Source: Litoribrevibacter albus (GTDB taxonomy: Bacteria > Pseudomonadota > Gammaproteobacteria > Pseudomonadales > Litoribrevibacteraceae). From it: a stretch of DNA of 64,000 nucleotides. A model generated the notes under the pieces. That model saw only the letters and a list, made by a program, of their open reading frames with translations, did no database searches and had not been told where the DNA came from. A program made the translations under genes and the position numbers. Where the stretch lies: assembly GCF_030159995.1 (NCBI RefSeq), contig NZ_BSNM01000011.1:62001-126000 (forward strand), given 5' to 3'. Each line of letters begins with the position of its first letter. Within the stretch, counting starts at the first letter, position 1. This document shows, in pieces, positions 8,938 to 19,080 of the stretch.

Positions 8938-9837
8938 ATGTATAAATCGTTTATTGGAATCACAACGCTTTGTATTTCATTAGCCAGTGTCTCGTTAACC
9001 GGCATTTCTCTCCCGGCTTTGGCGTCTTCGTCAGCACCAGGGTCGTCAGAGCTAAATACCGAGTCAGCTTCTACGCCATCTCAACTCCCATCCCAACAGA
9101 TGGAATCCAGCGATTCAGCCTCCGAAGAAACTACCCCAATGGTCATTGCAGAGAACCTGGTCGTAGGTTCCATTCGTGAGTTAAATGGTAAAGCCATGCT
9201 TCACAAGCAAGGTGAAGTCCGTGGCATCAAAGCGTCATCCGGTGACATTTTAAAAGCTCAGGATATCCTCAGAACCAAACGTAATTCGAACGCAGTGATT
9301 CAACTGATTGATGGTTCAACCATTGTGCTTCAGGAACAATCTTCATTGCACCTGAAAGGTCTGCAATCCCTCAGTCTTGAAGAAGGCACAGTGTTGTTTG
9401 ATATTCGTAAGCGCGGTCAATCTAAAGGGCTCACCGTTGCAACCAAAACAGCGGTTATTGGCGTTAAAGGCACACAGTTCCTGGTCAAAGATGAAGACAA
9501 CCAAGTGGATGTTTATCTCAATGAAGGGAACGTAGAGATCAATCCGATAGAAGGCTCTTTCAAGCACTATAAAGCCGTTACAACGGCGAGTTTTGATGAG
9601 TACAGCCAGCAAATGATGCAGGAATTCCAACAAGAGAAGGAAAAAATGCAACAAGGCATTGAAGACATGAAGCGAGAATTCGTCGATTATCTCAATTCAT
9701 TTGATATGGAAGCCGGTACCGCAGTGTCTATCTCTGGTAATGAACTGACCTCCTACCCGATGCCAGATCGTTACAATGAACTCTTTAAAGAGTTGGAAGA
9801 ACAAGCAGAAATTACTCGTCAGAAACTGATGCAGTAA
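8938..9837 (+). CDS. FecR-domain exported protein
   Basis: A 299-residue protein with a signal peptide (cleavage near residue 29, ALA), a Ser/Pro/Gln-rich linker to about 65, and a FecR domain at about 75-210. The domain has the typical sequence of a repeat of beta strands with GDILKAQDILRT, SNAVIQLIDGSTIVL and TAVIGVKGTQFLV. A coiled-coil stretch rich in Q, E and M follows at about 220-250. FecR domains in this setting are periplasmic sensors or scaffolds. The gene faces a CHASE2 cyclase across a shared terminator; this pairing of FecR and CHASE2 cyclase genes is common and suggests a signalling unit. Confidence 0.85.
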   Translation: MYKSFIGITTLCISLASVSLTGISLPALASSSAPGSSELNTESASTPSQLPSQQMESSDSASEETTPMVIAENLVVGSIRELNGKAMLHKQGEVRGIKASSGDILKAQDILRTKRNSNAVIQLIDGSTIVLQEQSSLHLKGLQSLSLEEGTVLFDIRKRGQSKGLTVATKTAVIGVKGTQFLVKDEDNQVDVYLNEGNVEINPIEGSFKHYKAVTTASFDEYSQQMMQEFQQEKEKMQQGIEDMKREFVDYLNSFDMEAGTAVSISGNELTSYPMPDRYNELFKELEEQAEITRQKLMQ

Positions 9838-9865
9838 TGCATTCAGTAACTTAAAGACAACGAAC

Positions 9866-9897
9866 AAAGGCAGTCAAAGAGACTGCCTTTTGTTTTT
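9866..9897 (+). terminator. terminator after the FecR gene
   Basis: A perfect 10-bp stem (AAAGGCAGTC with GACTGCCTTT) around the loop AAAGA is followed by TGTTTTT. It can also stop the convergent cyclase transcript, although the minus-strand U-tract is short. Confidence 0.85.
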
Positions 9898-9931
9898 CCG
9901 AGTCAGACATATTCCTCATCCAACCACAACA

Positions 9932-12031
9932 CTAACCTTTCTTAAAGCTGGTGACGCCATCCCAAGCCTCGCTTGGTGGAACATCAATACATTGTTGGCA
10001 GCGAACAGCAAAATAGCTTGATGCGCTGTCTTGATAGCGGTCGAACAAAACTTCAAAGCAGGTTTTTGCTTGTTGGAACTGCTGATCGAAATACAGTTGT
10101 AGCGCCTCATCAAAACTTTCAGCCAAGCTTCTGTTCAGTTCGGAGTCTGTCATGACTTCATAAACAGTGACCGGCTCTGACTTACCAGCCACCCGGATAC
10201 GATCCATCAAACGCAATAGATACCCTGAATAAGGCTCATCCAAGGCTTGTTTGGTATTCTCGCTGATTAGAATACGCGTGCCGTAGGGTTTGTTCATACC
10301 TTCCAAACGAGACGCCAGATTAACTGCATCGCCAATGGCGGTATAACTGAATCTCAGCCGGGAGCCCATGTTCCCGACAACGGCCGGGCCGGTATTCACC
10401 CCGATACCGATTTCAATGGGAGGCAGCCCTTGTGAAATCAACTCGGCATTTTTCGCTTCTTTCACTTCCACCATCGCCAATGCCGCCTGAACCGCCCGTT
10501 CAGCATGACCTTCGACCGAGATAGGCGCGTTGAAGATCGCCATAATGGCATCGCCAATGTACTTATCCAACATTCCTTTTTCTTTCAGAATGGCTTCGGT
10601 CATCGGGTCAAAAATCTGATTCAGTAAGGAAACTAACTCGATGGGTGTTAACTTCTCAGACATCGAGGTGAAGTTTCTAAGATCTGAAAACAACACTGAA
10701 ATCTCTTTTTCATCGCCGCCCAGTTTCAAATTATCAGGGTCCTTCAAAATCTCCCCTACCAGTTCAGAGGAAACGTAAGAAGAAAACGCCCCCTTGATTT
10801 GACGGTGCTGACGATCAACTTTGATGGCGGAAAATAATTCAATGGCAACTGCGAGCCCCATCATCGGTGAGATCATATAAAACTCACGTAACCAGACATT
10901 CGCCTTGAAATAGAAGAGCCAGGAGATAGCGGCAACAGAAACAATGCTCAGCACATATAAACTAACTCGCAGATTCGGGTTTGCAAGAAAGCTGAGCAGG
11001 AATATCACCAATAGACCGACTACCAACCCAGATAGATCCAGCTCAGGCCATTCTTTCAGGAGATTCCCATTAAGAAGATTGCTGGTGGCCATCGCGTGTA
11101 AGAAAACCCCCGGCGTCACAGCATCGATGGGTGTTGGACGCATATCAAACACGCCGACTTCTGTAACCCCGATGATCACGACCTTCCCTTCTATATCAGA
11201 AGGAGCAATCTGACCTGAAATCACGTCCTTAGCTGACCACTGATTCACATGATCGGTAAAATTGATTCGGATAAAGTTCTGCGCTTCCAGCTTCGAATCA
11301 CCAAGCTCAAAAGACCGAACACCATCTTCATCCAAAACCAATTTGGCTTCACGATTGAGGTGCTGTCTAACCGCTTGAATCCCAATAGGTGGTAGTAAAA
11401 AACCTTCGTGAATATAGGCAATCGGGTAATGGCGATATAGGCCATCCGCATCCGGTTCGGTTGTAAAAACCCCACACGTCATTGCGGCATCGGCAACAGG
11501 AGAGATATTGAGTTCTGAGTAGGGAAACTCTCGTATCTTCACCGAGTCTGACAGCAGCTGATAATCAAAATAAGAGCACTCTTCGAGATAATCGAGCGCT
11601 TCATCATCATTAGTCTCTGTGGCTTCATTGCGTAAAAAATAGCCAAGAATCACATTTTGATTATCACTGATCTGATCAATCATCGTCTGATCCGACACTT
11701 CATTTGACGGTTCAGAAAACACGATATCCAACACCACTACAGAGGCCGGTTGCAGAGTTTTGAACAACTGAGCCATCAGAGTTCGATCCCAGGGCCAACG
11801 TCCATATTCGTTAATACTGGGTTCATCAATGGTGACGACCACCACTTCGGGGTGAGCCTCCGGGGCCAAATGCATTCGCTGACGAACAACTGTTTTGATG
11901 TCATCAAACCCCGCAGCAACCCGCTCCAGCAACGGTGGTTGAAACTGATATAACACTACAGCCAGCAGGGCTATGACGGTGAAACAGATAAGACGATAGG
12001 GAAGAAACGAGAGCAACTGATCAGTTTTCAC
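9932..12031 (-). CDS. CHASE2-domain adenylate/guanylate cyclase
   Basis: A 699-residue membrane class III nucleotide cyclase. Order: one N-terminal helix (about 12-30), a periplasmic CHASE2 sensor (about 40-330) with the family FSEPSN and PDADGLYRHYP segments, three closely spaced membrane helices (about 335-405), then the catalytic domain (about 440-620). Metal aspartates are visible in VLFSDLRNFTSMSEK and YIGDAIMAIFNAP, and the transition-state region reads GDAVNLASRLEGMNK. A TPR-like tail follows (FDEALQLYFDQQFQQA). It probably makes cAMP or cGMP in response to a periplasmic signal, perhaps through the convergent FecR protein. Confidence 0.92.
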   Translation of the reverse strand: MKTDQLLSFLPYRLICFTVIALLAVVLYQFQPPLLERVAAGFDDIKTVVRQRMHLAPEAHPEVVVVTIDEPSINEYGRWPWDRTLMAQLFKTLQPASVVVLDIVFSEPSNEVSDQTMIDQISDNQNVILGYFLRNEATETNDDEALDYLEECSYFDYQLLSDSVKIREFPYSELNISPVADAAMTCGVFTTEPDADGLYRHYPIAYIHEGFLLPPIGIQAVRQHLNREAKLVLDEDGVRSFELGDSKLEAQNFIRINFTDHVNQWSAKDVISGQIAPSDIEGKVVIIGVTEVGVFDMRPTPIDAVTPGVFLHAMATSNLLNGNLLKEWPELDLSGLVVGLLVIFLLSFLANPNLRVSLYVLSIVSVAAISWLFYFKANVWLREFYMISPMMGLAVAIELFSAIKVDRQHRQIKGAFSSYVSSELVGEILKDPDNLKLGGDEKEISVLFSDLRNFTSMSEKLTPIELVSLLNQIFDPMTEAILKEKGMLDKYIGDAIMAIFNAPISVEGHAERAVQAALAMVEVKEAKNAELISQGLPPIEIGIGVNTGPAVVGNMGSRLRFSYTAIGDAVNLASRLEGMNKPYGTRILISENTKQALDEPYSGYLLRLMDRIRVAGKSEPVTVYEVMTDSELNRSLAESFDEALQLYFDQQFQQAKTCFEVLFDRYQDSASSYFAVRCQQCIDVPPSEAWDGVTSFKKG

Positions 12032-12161
12032 AAAAAGTCCTATTAAAACATAAACATCCGTGTTTTTAGACTACCCTGATAGGGCGTAATGCGTTAACCT
12101 CAGTCTAGCACTGCTAACTGATATAGTTAGTGATAATTTTTATAAGAATCAAAAAGATCTC

Positions 12162-15131
12162 ATGCTCTCAATTTTCCCTCAGAAAGACGTTCCTGTAGCC
12201 CCTCTGTGTCTGCACAACGCTGCTTTCAAGATGTTTAAACACATTATCATGATCATGATGATCTTTTGGTTGCTGCTATTTAGCACTTTGAGTCTATCGA
12301 GCTCATTGACTGACCATGTCTATCCCGTCAAAAAGGACGTCGATAGCGACAATCTTGGGCTGTACAGTCAATACCATCAGGTTCCACACGAAGTTGATAT
12401 CGCTGACATTCTGGCGTTACACAGTGATCACTGGCAACCAAACACTCAGGCTGTTCCCAGCTTTTCATTGGTTGATGGCGATATTTGGTTACGATTAACC
12501 CTGAGAAATGCAGAAGACCAAGCCGTTAACAAAATCCTTCATCTTGACTACGCACTGTTGGACTTCGTTGAAATTTATTATCAATACAACGATGACCCTA
12601 GCTACTCCAAGCAATATCGAACAGGCAGCATTTACCCCTTCGACACTCGCCCAATTCGGGATTCTGCATTTGCTTTCCCCATCGAGTTAGCGCCAAAACA
12701 AACACTGAATTTGTATTTACGTCTACAAAACGATGGATTTATTCAAGCTCCGATCACGATCTGGAATGAAATTCCATTTTATGAAGATCGCTTAATTAGT
12801 CAGTCGATCCTTTTCGCGGTCATTGGCATTTTAGCTGCGCTGGGCCTTTACAATATTTTCTTGTTCTTATCGGTTAACGAAAAGACCTACTTACTGTTTG
12901 CTTTCATTGCTATCAATACGTCGATAATCGTCAGTATCTCCTCCGGCTTATCGATCCAATACCTTGGTCTGGATCTTCACACCTGGAACGAAAAGTGGAT
13001 GACGATCTGTCTTGGCATCATGACCATTTCCAGCGCCCTGCTTCCTGTCGTCGCGATGCAGCTGAAGATACTCTCCAGAACCTATTACTACATATGCTTA
13101 ACAATGGCTGTATTGGGCGGCTGGATTATTCTCTCCTCGTTCATACTGGATCACTCAACCCGTATCAGCATCGCCTTTTGCATCGTTCTCTTTACGATCT
13201 TCATCATCACCCTGCTTAGCTTTCACTTCTGGATCACCAAAGTCCCTGGCGTGAGGCTATTTGCCGTATCCTGGAGCGTCTTTTTGTTTGGTGGCACTTT
13301 ACTGATTTTTAATCGCCTGAACCTCCTGCCACGGAACGATTCTACCGAATATCTATTGGTATACACCGCTTTGCTTGGGCTTTTCCTGCTGTCGTTCTCA
13401 TTGGCGAATCGAATTAACCGAGCCAAACAAAGTCAGGAAGAAGCACAATCAACATCACTCAAGCTGATGGAAAAGTTTTATGACCTTTTCCAAAATGCAT
13501 TAGAAGGCGTATTCACTATCACCACAAAAGGTGAACTGGTGGAAGCCAACCCTGCGTTTTGTCATATGCTGGGCTACCAGGATATGGATGAGCTAAGAAA
13601 AACCATTCAAAACGACCAAATATTTAACACAACAGATCTGGTCAATATTTTGAAAATAGTGGCCGATAAAGGTGAAGTACAAGGCTACGAGCTGAAAGGT
13701 CGTCGGGTCGATGGAAAAGACTTCTGGGCTGCGGTTTATCTTCGCAAAGAGAAAAGTAAAAACATCAACATGGAAGTTTTGTCCGGTGCTATGTTGGACA
13801 TTACCGAATCCAAAGAAAGCCAGATTAAACTTGAATACCTGGCCGAACATGATCCTCTGACAGGCCTATTCAATCGTCGCAAATTGATGGTGGCACTTGA
13901 AGATGCCATTCAGGGTTACCGTAACAAACAGCTCCAATCTTCAGTGGTTTACATTGATCTGGACCAGTTTAAAGTCGTCAATGACACCTGTGGACACACG
14001 GCAGGTGACAGCCTTCTGAAAGATCTAACCACGACCATGAGCGCACTGATTCCTCTCGGTTCCTGTTTAGCGCGTTTAGGTGGGGATGAGTTTGCGATTG
14101 TGCTCTCAGGTTATGACGAATCCACCAGCTACCATTTTGCCGAGAACATGCGTCAAACCATCAGCGACTATCAGTTCTCGTGGGACGATCACGTATTTTC
14201 GCTTGGTGCCAGTATCGGTATTGTGAGCATAAATGACGATTGCAGCTCCGTAGAGTATGTATTGAGTCTTGCTGATACCGCTTGTTTTGCTGCAAAAGAT
14301 CAGGGTAGAAACAGCATCCACATCTATGACCACCTTAAAGGTGAGGCACAAGCGTTAAAATCAGAAATGCACCGTGTTTCCGAGATCAATCATGCACTGG
14401 AAAATAACAACTTTGTGTTGTTCCAACAGGCCATTGTTCCTACGGGCGCGCCTCGATTTGACCAGTATTATGAAATTCTGGTTCGCATGACCAATCAAGC
14501 GAACGAAATACTACCACCAGGTTTATTCCTACCGGCGGCTGAACGTTATAACCTGATGCCAGCCATCGATCAGTGGGTTGTAAAGAATTATTGCGAATGG
14601 TTAGAAAAGCATCCGGATCAATTAGAAGCACTGAAATGTGTTTCTATCAATTTAAGTCCTGCAACCATTAACGATATCTCGACTGTGAATACCATTACGG
14701 AATACTTCACCAAGCACAATATTCCAACGCATAAAGTCTGCTTTGAAGTAACGGAAAGCAGTGCGATTGTTAATATGGATAAAACACTGCCGTTGTTGCG
14801 CTCTTTACGGGATCAAGGATTCAATCTTGCACTCGATGACTTCGGATCAGGTTTCGCATCTTATGGTTATTTGAAGAATCTACCTTTCACCACATTAAAA
14901 ATTGATGGCTGTTTTATACGTGATATTGCTAACAGCCACATCGACAAAACCATGGTGAAGTCGATCAATGAGGTTGCCAAAGCACTTGGCATGACAACCG
15001 TTGCGGAATTTGTTGAGAATGACACCGTACTTAACATCATTCATGAGATTGGTGTGGAATACAGTCAAGGCTATGGCATTGCCAAACCAGGGCCATTAAA
15101 TGACCTTATATCAGGAAGCATTGATCTGTAA
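12162..15131 (+). CDS. 7TMR-DISM / PAS / GGDEF / EAL signalling protein
   Basis: A large c-di-GMP protein of 989 residues. It has a signal peptide or first helix (about 27-46), a 7TMR-DISM extracellular domain (about 60-200), seven membrane helices (about 215-415), a PAS domain (about 440-555), a GGDEF domain (about 565-725) and an EAL domain (about 740-985). The cyclase site is intact (RLGGDEF) but the RxxD inhibitory site five residues ahead is absent. The EAL domain keeps EILVR, SINLSP, FEVTES, DDFGSG, KIDG and AEFVEN, so the phosphodiesterase is probably active. The start could equally be the ATG at 12231, which gives a cleaner signal peptide. The gene stands alone. Confidence 0.92.
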   Translation: MLSIFPQKDVPVAPLCLHNAAFKMFKHIIMIMMIFWLLLFSTLSLSSSLTDHVYPVKKDVDSDNLGLYSQYHQVPHEVDIADILALHSDHWQPNTQAVPSFSLVDGDIWLRLTLRNAEDQAVNKILHLDYALLDFVEIYYQYNDDPSYSKQYRTGSIYPFDTRPIRDSAFAFPIELAPKQTLNLYLRLQNDGFIQAPITIWNEIPFYEDRLISQSILFAVIGILAALGLYNIFLFLSVNEKTYLLFAFIAINTSIIVSISSGLSIQYLGLDLHTWNEKWMTICLGIMTISSALLPVVAMQLKILSRTYYYICLTMAVLGGWIILSSFILDHSTRISIAFCIVLFTIFIITLLSFHFWITKVPGVRLFAVSWSVFLFGGTLLIFNRLNLLPRNDSTEYLLVYTALLGLFLLSFSLANRINRAKQSQEEAQSTSLKLMEKFYDLFQNALEGVFTITTKGELVEANPAFCHMLGYQDMDELRKTIQNDQIFNTTDLVNILKIVADKGEVQGYELKGRRVDGKDFWAAVYLRKEKSKNINMEVLSGAMLDITESKESQIKLEYLAEHDPLTGLFNRRKLMVALEDAIQGYRNKQLQSSVVYIDLDQFKVVNDTCGHTAGDSLLKDLTTTMSALIPLGSCLARLGGDEFAIVLSGYDESTSYHFAENMRQTISDYQFSWDDHVFSLGASIGIVSINDDCSSVEYVLSLADTACFAAKDQGRNSIHIYDHLKGEAQALKSEMHRVSEINHALENNNFVLFQQAIVPTGAPRFDQYYEILVRMTNQANEILPPGLFLPAAERYNLMPAIDQWVVKNYCEWLEKHPDQLEALKCVSINLSPATINDISTVNTITEYFTKHNIPTHKVCFEVTESSAIVNMDKTLPLLRSLRDQGFNLALDDFGSGFASYGYLKNLPFTTLKIDGCFIRDIANSHIDKTMVKSINEVAKALGMTTVAEFVENDTVLNIIHEIGVEYSQGYGIAKPGPLNDLISGSIDL

Positions 15132-15211
15132 CAAAAAACAAAAGCGCATCCGTTGGTACTCTTCAAACTGATATTTGGGTATCGGATACTTTCTTTGATC
15201 AGGAGAATATA

Positions 15212-15511
15212 ATGAAAAAAATCATGAGCGTGATTGCATTGGCTATGTTAGCCGCAGGTTCAGTTCAAGCAGCAGATGTAGCAGCAGGTAAAGCAAAAGC
15301 AGCAACATGTTCAGGCTGCCACGGTTCTAACGGCATTGGTATTATGGATACGTATCCTAACCTTGCAGGTCAGAAAGCAGCTTACATTGCAAAACAATTG
15401 AAAGCATTCAAATCAGGCCAGCGTGCTGATCCTATCATGGGGTCTATGGCAAAACCGTTGAGCGATGCAGATATCGCAAACATCGCTGCCTACTATGCTT
15501 CTTTGAAGTAA
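15212..15511 (+). CDS. small class I cytochrome c
   Basis: A 99-residue periplasmic electron carrier. A signal peptide ends at VQAA (about residue 20); the haem motif is CSGCH (about 34-38) and the axial methionine is in [13 protein letters not shown]. The [24 protein letters not shown] ending is typical of cytochrome c553/c4-like single-haem domains. The start is preceded by AGGAG. It could feed the caa3 oxidase encoded upstream, but that is inference from family. Confidence 0.93.
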   Translation: MKKIMSVIALAMLAAGSVQAADVAAGKAKAATCSGCHGSNGIGIMDTYPNLAGQKAAYIAKQLKAFKSGQRADPIMGSMAKPLSDADIANIAAYYASLK

Positions 15512-15525
15512 GTCCGGGATGTTCG

Positions 15526-15565
15526 TTGGCTGCGCTTAAGCATTAACCTTCTTAGGCACAGCCAA
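15526..15565. terminator. hairpin between convergent genes
   Basis: A 15-base stem (15526-15540 with 15551-15565) has one mismatch and one G-U pair around a 10-base loop. It has no U-tract on either side, so it may be a weak or Rho-assisted stop or an RNA 3' stabiliser. Confidence 0.5.
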
Positions 15566-15598
15566 TAACGAAAGAATCAATTTAAAACTACTTACCCT

Positions 15599-15856
15599 CT
15601 ACACCCCTATCGATTGAAGCGCATTAACAATGCTCTTCAAAGCACCAGAAATCATCGGATGCTGTTCTTCAAATTCAATCACCTGTTGTTCTAACTCAGT
15701 AATCAAATCTTCATCCCAATCTGACACATCTTTGTATTCTAATTGATGCTCGATCCGCTCCGCTAAATCCTCCACTTGCGTGGTATCTTTCAAGTCATCA
15801 CTCTCAATACTTTCTTTAAGTTCAGACAAGGCGTTTTTTAAGGTTTGTTTTGGCAT
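15599..15856 (-). CDS. DUF4404 protein
   Basis: An acidic 85-residue, all-helical protein. It matches the DUF4404 family in size and in the two conserved helices (KNALSELKESIES and IERIEHQLEYKD-like segment) followed by the HPMISGALKSIVNALQSIGV tail. Family function is unknown. The gene is convergent with the cytochrome c gene and lies 130 bases downstream of msrA on the same strand, so it may be in its transcript. Confidence 0.75.
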   Translation of the reverse strand: MPKQTLKNALSELKESIESDDLKDTTQVEDLAERIEHQLEYKDVSDWDEDLITELEQQVIEFEEQHPMISGALKSIVNALQSIGV

Positions 15857-15987
15857 TCTTTAATTCCTCTTGCTTACTATCCTTTACTAAGAGCATAGTA
15901 TTTCTTGAGCACTCTGCCCCTGATCAACATCAGTTTGGTTTCAAATTTCTTTATTCCTGTGCATCCAATCACCACTGAAATAATTGC

Positions 15988-16527
15988 TTATTCGCCTTCG
16001 ATGAGTTCCTTATGCTCTAACACGAATTTTCTCAACTTAGGTTGAATAACGAACTGACAATACCGCTCATTCGGGTTCTCAGAAAAATAATTCTGGTGAT
16101 AGTCTTCCGCCTCATAAAAGTGATCAACCGGACTCACCTCAGTAACAATAGGATCACTCCAAATGCCCGATTGATTGAGTTCATTAATAACCTGTTCAGC
16201 AACGCATTTCTGGTCTTCATTGTGATAGAAAATCACCGATCGATACTGAGTACCAATGTCCGCGCCCTGCCGATTTAACGTGGTAGGATCATGAATGGCG
16301 AAGAACGCCTTTAACAATGTTTCAAGATCCACCTTAGAAGCATCAAACTCAACCTGAACCACTTCTGCATGCCCTGTTTCACCGGTGCAAACCGCTTTAT
16401 AGGTTGGGTTTAACATTGACCCACCTGAGTATCCAGACTTGGCAGATTGAACACCATTAATCAGTTGCAATGCGCCTTCCACACACCAAAAACACCCACC
16501 ACCTAATGTTATGCTTTCAATCGCCAT
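15988..16527 (-). CDS. msrA: peptide methionine-S-sulfoxide reductase
   Basis: Repairs oxidised methionine (S-sulfoxide) in proteins, using a catalytic cysteine recycled by thioredoxin. The 179-residue protein has the family motif GGGCFWCVEGA near residue 10, with the catalytic cysteine in GCFW, the acidic residue in the same loop, and YHQNYF at the substrate pocket. It lacks a signal peptide and is cytoplasmic. No msrB is fused or adjacent. The length is normal for the short MsrA class. Confidence 0.95.
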   Translation of the reverse strand: MAIESITLGGGCFWCVEGALQLINGVQSAKSGYSGGSMLNPTYKAVCTGETGHAEVVQVEFDASKVDLETLLKAFFAIHDPTTLNRQGADIGTQYRSVIFYHNEDQKCVAEQVINELNQSGIWSDPIVTEVSPVDHFYEAEDYHQNYFSENPNERYCQFVIQPKLRKFVLEHKELIEGE

Positions 16528-16879
16528 AGTTTATCCCCTCATCGTTTATGTTAATTAGAATAGTCATTCGGCTTACAGTTCCATTCCATCCGCTGAATGA
16601 CTGGTGCTAAATTTGGAAGCATCCTGCATTTCAACCGCTTCCTTTAAAGCGCTACCAACCGGGTCTTCATTATTAAGCGAAGTAAGAAAAAAGAATGAAA
16701 GCCCGTGGCAACTGAAAATCCCACACAATCCCAAGCATTCCTGCTCGCTACAACAAGCCTATCGGACGTTTGCAGATATGCAAAATAGCTTTGCACTGCT
16801 TTCATCTGCGGATGATGTTCTCATCCATATAACCTTGTTAGTGTTTTTGCCACCTCTAACTAACGGAATAGGTACAATA
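16528..16879. other. gap upstream of the haem c protein
   Basis: The 352 bases between the msrA start and the ATG at 16880 hold a frame open from 16604 but no ribosome site, protein motif, repeat or RNA structure that I can support. It must carry the promoters of both divergent genes. Confidence 0.5.
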
Positions 16880-18013
16880 ATGAAATTACTTTCGAGAATA
16901 CTTAGCCCTGCCCTCGTCCTCATGCTAGGCGCTGCATGTTCAAGCGAATCAATGGCGGGAGAAAACCACACGCTGAAGCGCTCCATCTCTGGCTACAACA
17001 CCAACGCTGCACTCAACCACTCAGATGAATATGCCTGGCAACTGTTCACCGATTTGAATCACCCAGCCAAGCTCTCAGATTGCAAACCCGATCACGACAA
17101 GCAACTCGGAGATAATGGACTCACCGTTTGGGAAGTTTGGCAATCTCGTGAAGAAACCTTCCTTGACGGTGCAGCAAAGCCCCCTCGCTGGAAAGATGGC
17201 TGTGCAAACGGCGGGTTCTATTCGTATCCGGTTGGCAATTACAGTAACTTTGATGATGAAGCCGTTCGTATTAACCCAAAAGCCTATCGCTTCATTCGTA
17301 AAAACCACCTATACAGCCTTGATGAACAAGAACGCCTTGCTCAAGCAGGCGTGAGAGACATTGATTTTCCTTTGGGTTCCAAAACCGTTAAAGCCGGCTG
17401 GGTGAAAATTGCGGAAGCTGACAAGCCTTACTACCACTGGGTAGAAGTTGAGCGTGACGGGGAAACCATTATCTATGGTCTTTCAGCCATGCACATTGCG
17501 TCTAAAGACTACCCAACCTGGTTCTGGGCTACCTTCGAGCATGTCGATAACGATACTCGCTGGAATCAAGTTTACCCGGAAGCATTCCAAGGCTGGGTCA
17601 TACCATCCAAAGACAGTGCTGCGTGTCCGCCAACAAACCTGTCTTGTAATGAGATTCCTCAAGGCTTTGGCCTGGAAGGCACTAAGTGGGAAAACTATCG
17701 TTTGCGCGGGACCCAAACAGAAATTGTGGACAACCGAGGAAATCCGACGGTATTGGTGAACTCCCATCTTGAAGGTGTGCTCGATCAAGGGTCTATGTCA
17801 TGTGTTTCCTGTCACGCTCTTGCGGTGAAGGGAGAATCAGGAGACTCCATGCCAATTCCGATCACTGAAGGTACCAACGATGAAGGTTTACCGATGGGCC
17901 ACATTGGCGCTCTTAATCCAACTCTGTTTTTGGATGAAAACGGCAATGCTATTCCCTACGTTGGTTTGGATTACGTATGGACGTTACGCAACGCTAAACG
18001 TGAAGGTCTTTAA
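16880..18013 (+). CDS. exported protein with one C-terminal haem c motif
   Basis: A 377-residue protein from the ATG at 16880, chosen because it opens a clear export signal (a hydrophobic stretch to residue 18 then AACSSESMA). The same frame is open upstream to 16604 but that part has no coding signs. Cleavage could be at SMA by signal peptidase I; the cysteine fits a lipobox poorly. The middle has many tryptophans and tyrosines (TVWEVWQSREE, WFWATFEHV). One CxxCH motif, CVSCH at residues 308-312, should bind haem c. I do not recognise a named enzyme family; it may be a haem-bearing periplasmic oxidoreductase subunit. There is no haem-protein partner next to it. Confidence 0.75.
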   Translation: MKLLSRILSPALVLMLGAACSSESMAGENHTLKRSISGYNTNAALNHSDEYAWQLFTDLNHPAKLSDCKPDHDKQLGDNGLTVWEVWQSREETFLDGAAKPPRWKDGCANGGFYSYPVGNYSNFDDEAVRINPKAYRFIRKNHLYSLDEQERLAQAGVRDIDFPLGSKTVKAGWVKIAEADKPYYHWVEVERDGETIIYGLSAMHIASKDYPTWFWATFEHVDNDTRWNQVYPEAFQGWVIPSKDSAACPPTNLSCNEIPQGFGLEGTKWENYRLRGTQTEIVDNRGNPTVLVNSHLEGVLDQGSMSCVSCHALAVKGESGDSMPIPITEGTNDEGLPMGHIGALNPTLFLDENGNAIPYVGLDYVWTLRNAKREGL

Positions 18014-18051
18014 TTTTTCATTCAGTGAAAGATTAGGCTGAAGAAACACAT

Positions 18052-18123
18052 CAGGAGCTAACCGCTAACAGGTCATCACTAAAAGATAACCACCAAACGC
18101 TCACCTGAACAGGTTGGCTCCTG
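18052..18123. other. long imperfect inverted repeat between convergent genes
   Basis: Arms CAGGAGCTAACC (18052-18063) and GGTTGGCTCCTG (18112-18123) match at 11 of 12 positions and enclose a second pair, CAGGT with ACCTG. The structure lies between the haem c protein and the LysR gene, where it may act as a bidirectional transcript end without a U-tract. Confidence 0.5.
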
Positions 18124-18162
18124 TAATCCACATGATCCGCAAAGCGCGAACCACGCTATAAA

Positions 18163-19080
18163 TCAACGATCAACCTGACAATTATATTCAATAAATAAAG
18201 GCTCGGTTCGGAGCTTATCTATCAAAAACTCTTTGAATACTTTTAATCGACGACAATTTCTCATGTCCGGGTGATACAACAACCAGATATTACTCGGGTT
18301 GATAAAATCGACGGTAAATAACCGTTTAAGAGAAGGTTTTGCCTGATCATCCGGTAACAGAGCAATTCCGACTCCGGCTACAGCCAGTGCCGACATGGAT
18401 ACCAAATCATTACTCCGGGCAGCAATGTTTTCTGCAGGAATGTTTTCCCTGATCCACTTAAAGGCAGGCAAGTTCATTAAATTAATGTGGCTGCAAATCA
18501 ATTTATGACGAGGCAAATCATCAACAGTCTCCGGTTCACCATGCTCAGCCAAATACTCTTCCGACGCATAGGCAGACCACCTTAGAGAGAAGAGGTGTTT
18601 TCCCACCAAATAGTCAGGCGGCGCTGGACACGCACGAATGGCTAGATCAGCCTCACGCTTGGATAAATTACAGTCATTGTTAGTCACGTGTAAATTGACG
18701 ATGATTTCAGGGTGTTCTTTCTGAAAATCACCAATGTATTTGGGTAAAAAGGCATAACCAAAGTTATGCGGCACAGTGAGATTAATTTGCCCGTACAGTC
18801 CGTTATTCTGGTTATCCAAAGCCAGCTGGATATCAGCCACCCGATCTACGATATCCTCAACATAATTTAAGATATCCATTCCCAACTCGGATAAATGATA
18901 ACCGTCGGAACTTCGAATAAAGACTTTGGCTCCCAATGCCTCTTCCAAATGATTGATTCGCCGAAACACCGTGGAATGATTCACCTTCAATGCCGTCGCG
19001 GCTTTGGCTAACGATTCATTTCGGGACACAGCGACCAGATACTTTAAATCGTCCCAGTTTAAGTTATCCAACTTAATCAT
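18163..19080 (-). CDS. LysR-family transcriptional regulator
   Basis: A 305-residue DNA-binding regulator. The winged helix-turn-helix is at about 7-66 (LKYLVAVSRNESLAKAATAL, HSTVFRRINHLEEALG) and the periplasmic-binding-protein-like effector domain at about 93-295. It reads out over 350 bases from the glutathione transferase gene in the opposite direction, the usual arrangement for a LysR protein and its target. The effector cannot be predicted. It could also control the nitroimidazole-type operon that starts at 20440, but nothing in the sequence proves it. Confidence 0.93.
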   Translation of the reverse strand: MIKLDNLNWDDLKYLVAVSRNESLAKAATALKVNHSTVFRRINHLEEALGAKVFIRSSDGYHLSELGMDILNYVEDIVDRVADIQLALDNQNNGLYGQINLTVPHNFGYAFLPKYIGDFQKEHPEIIVNLHVTNNDCNLSKREADLAIRACPAPPDYLVGKHLFSLRWSAYASEEYLAEHGEPETVDDLPRHKLICSHINLMNLPAFKWIRENIPAENIAARSNDLVSMSALAVAGVGIALLPDDQAKPSLKRLFTVDFINPSNIWLLYHPDMRNCRRLKVFKEFLIDKLRTEPLFIEYNCQVDR

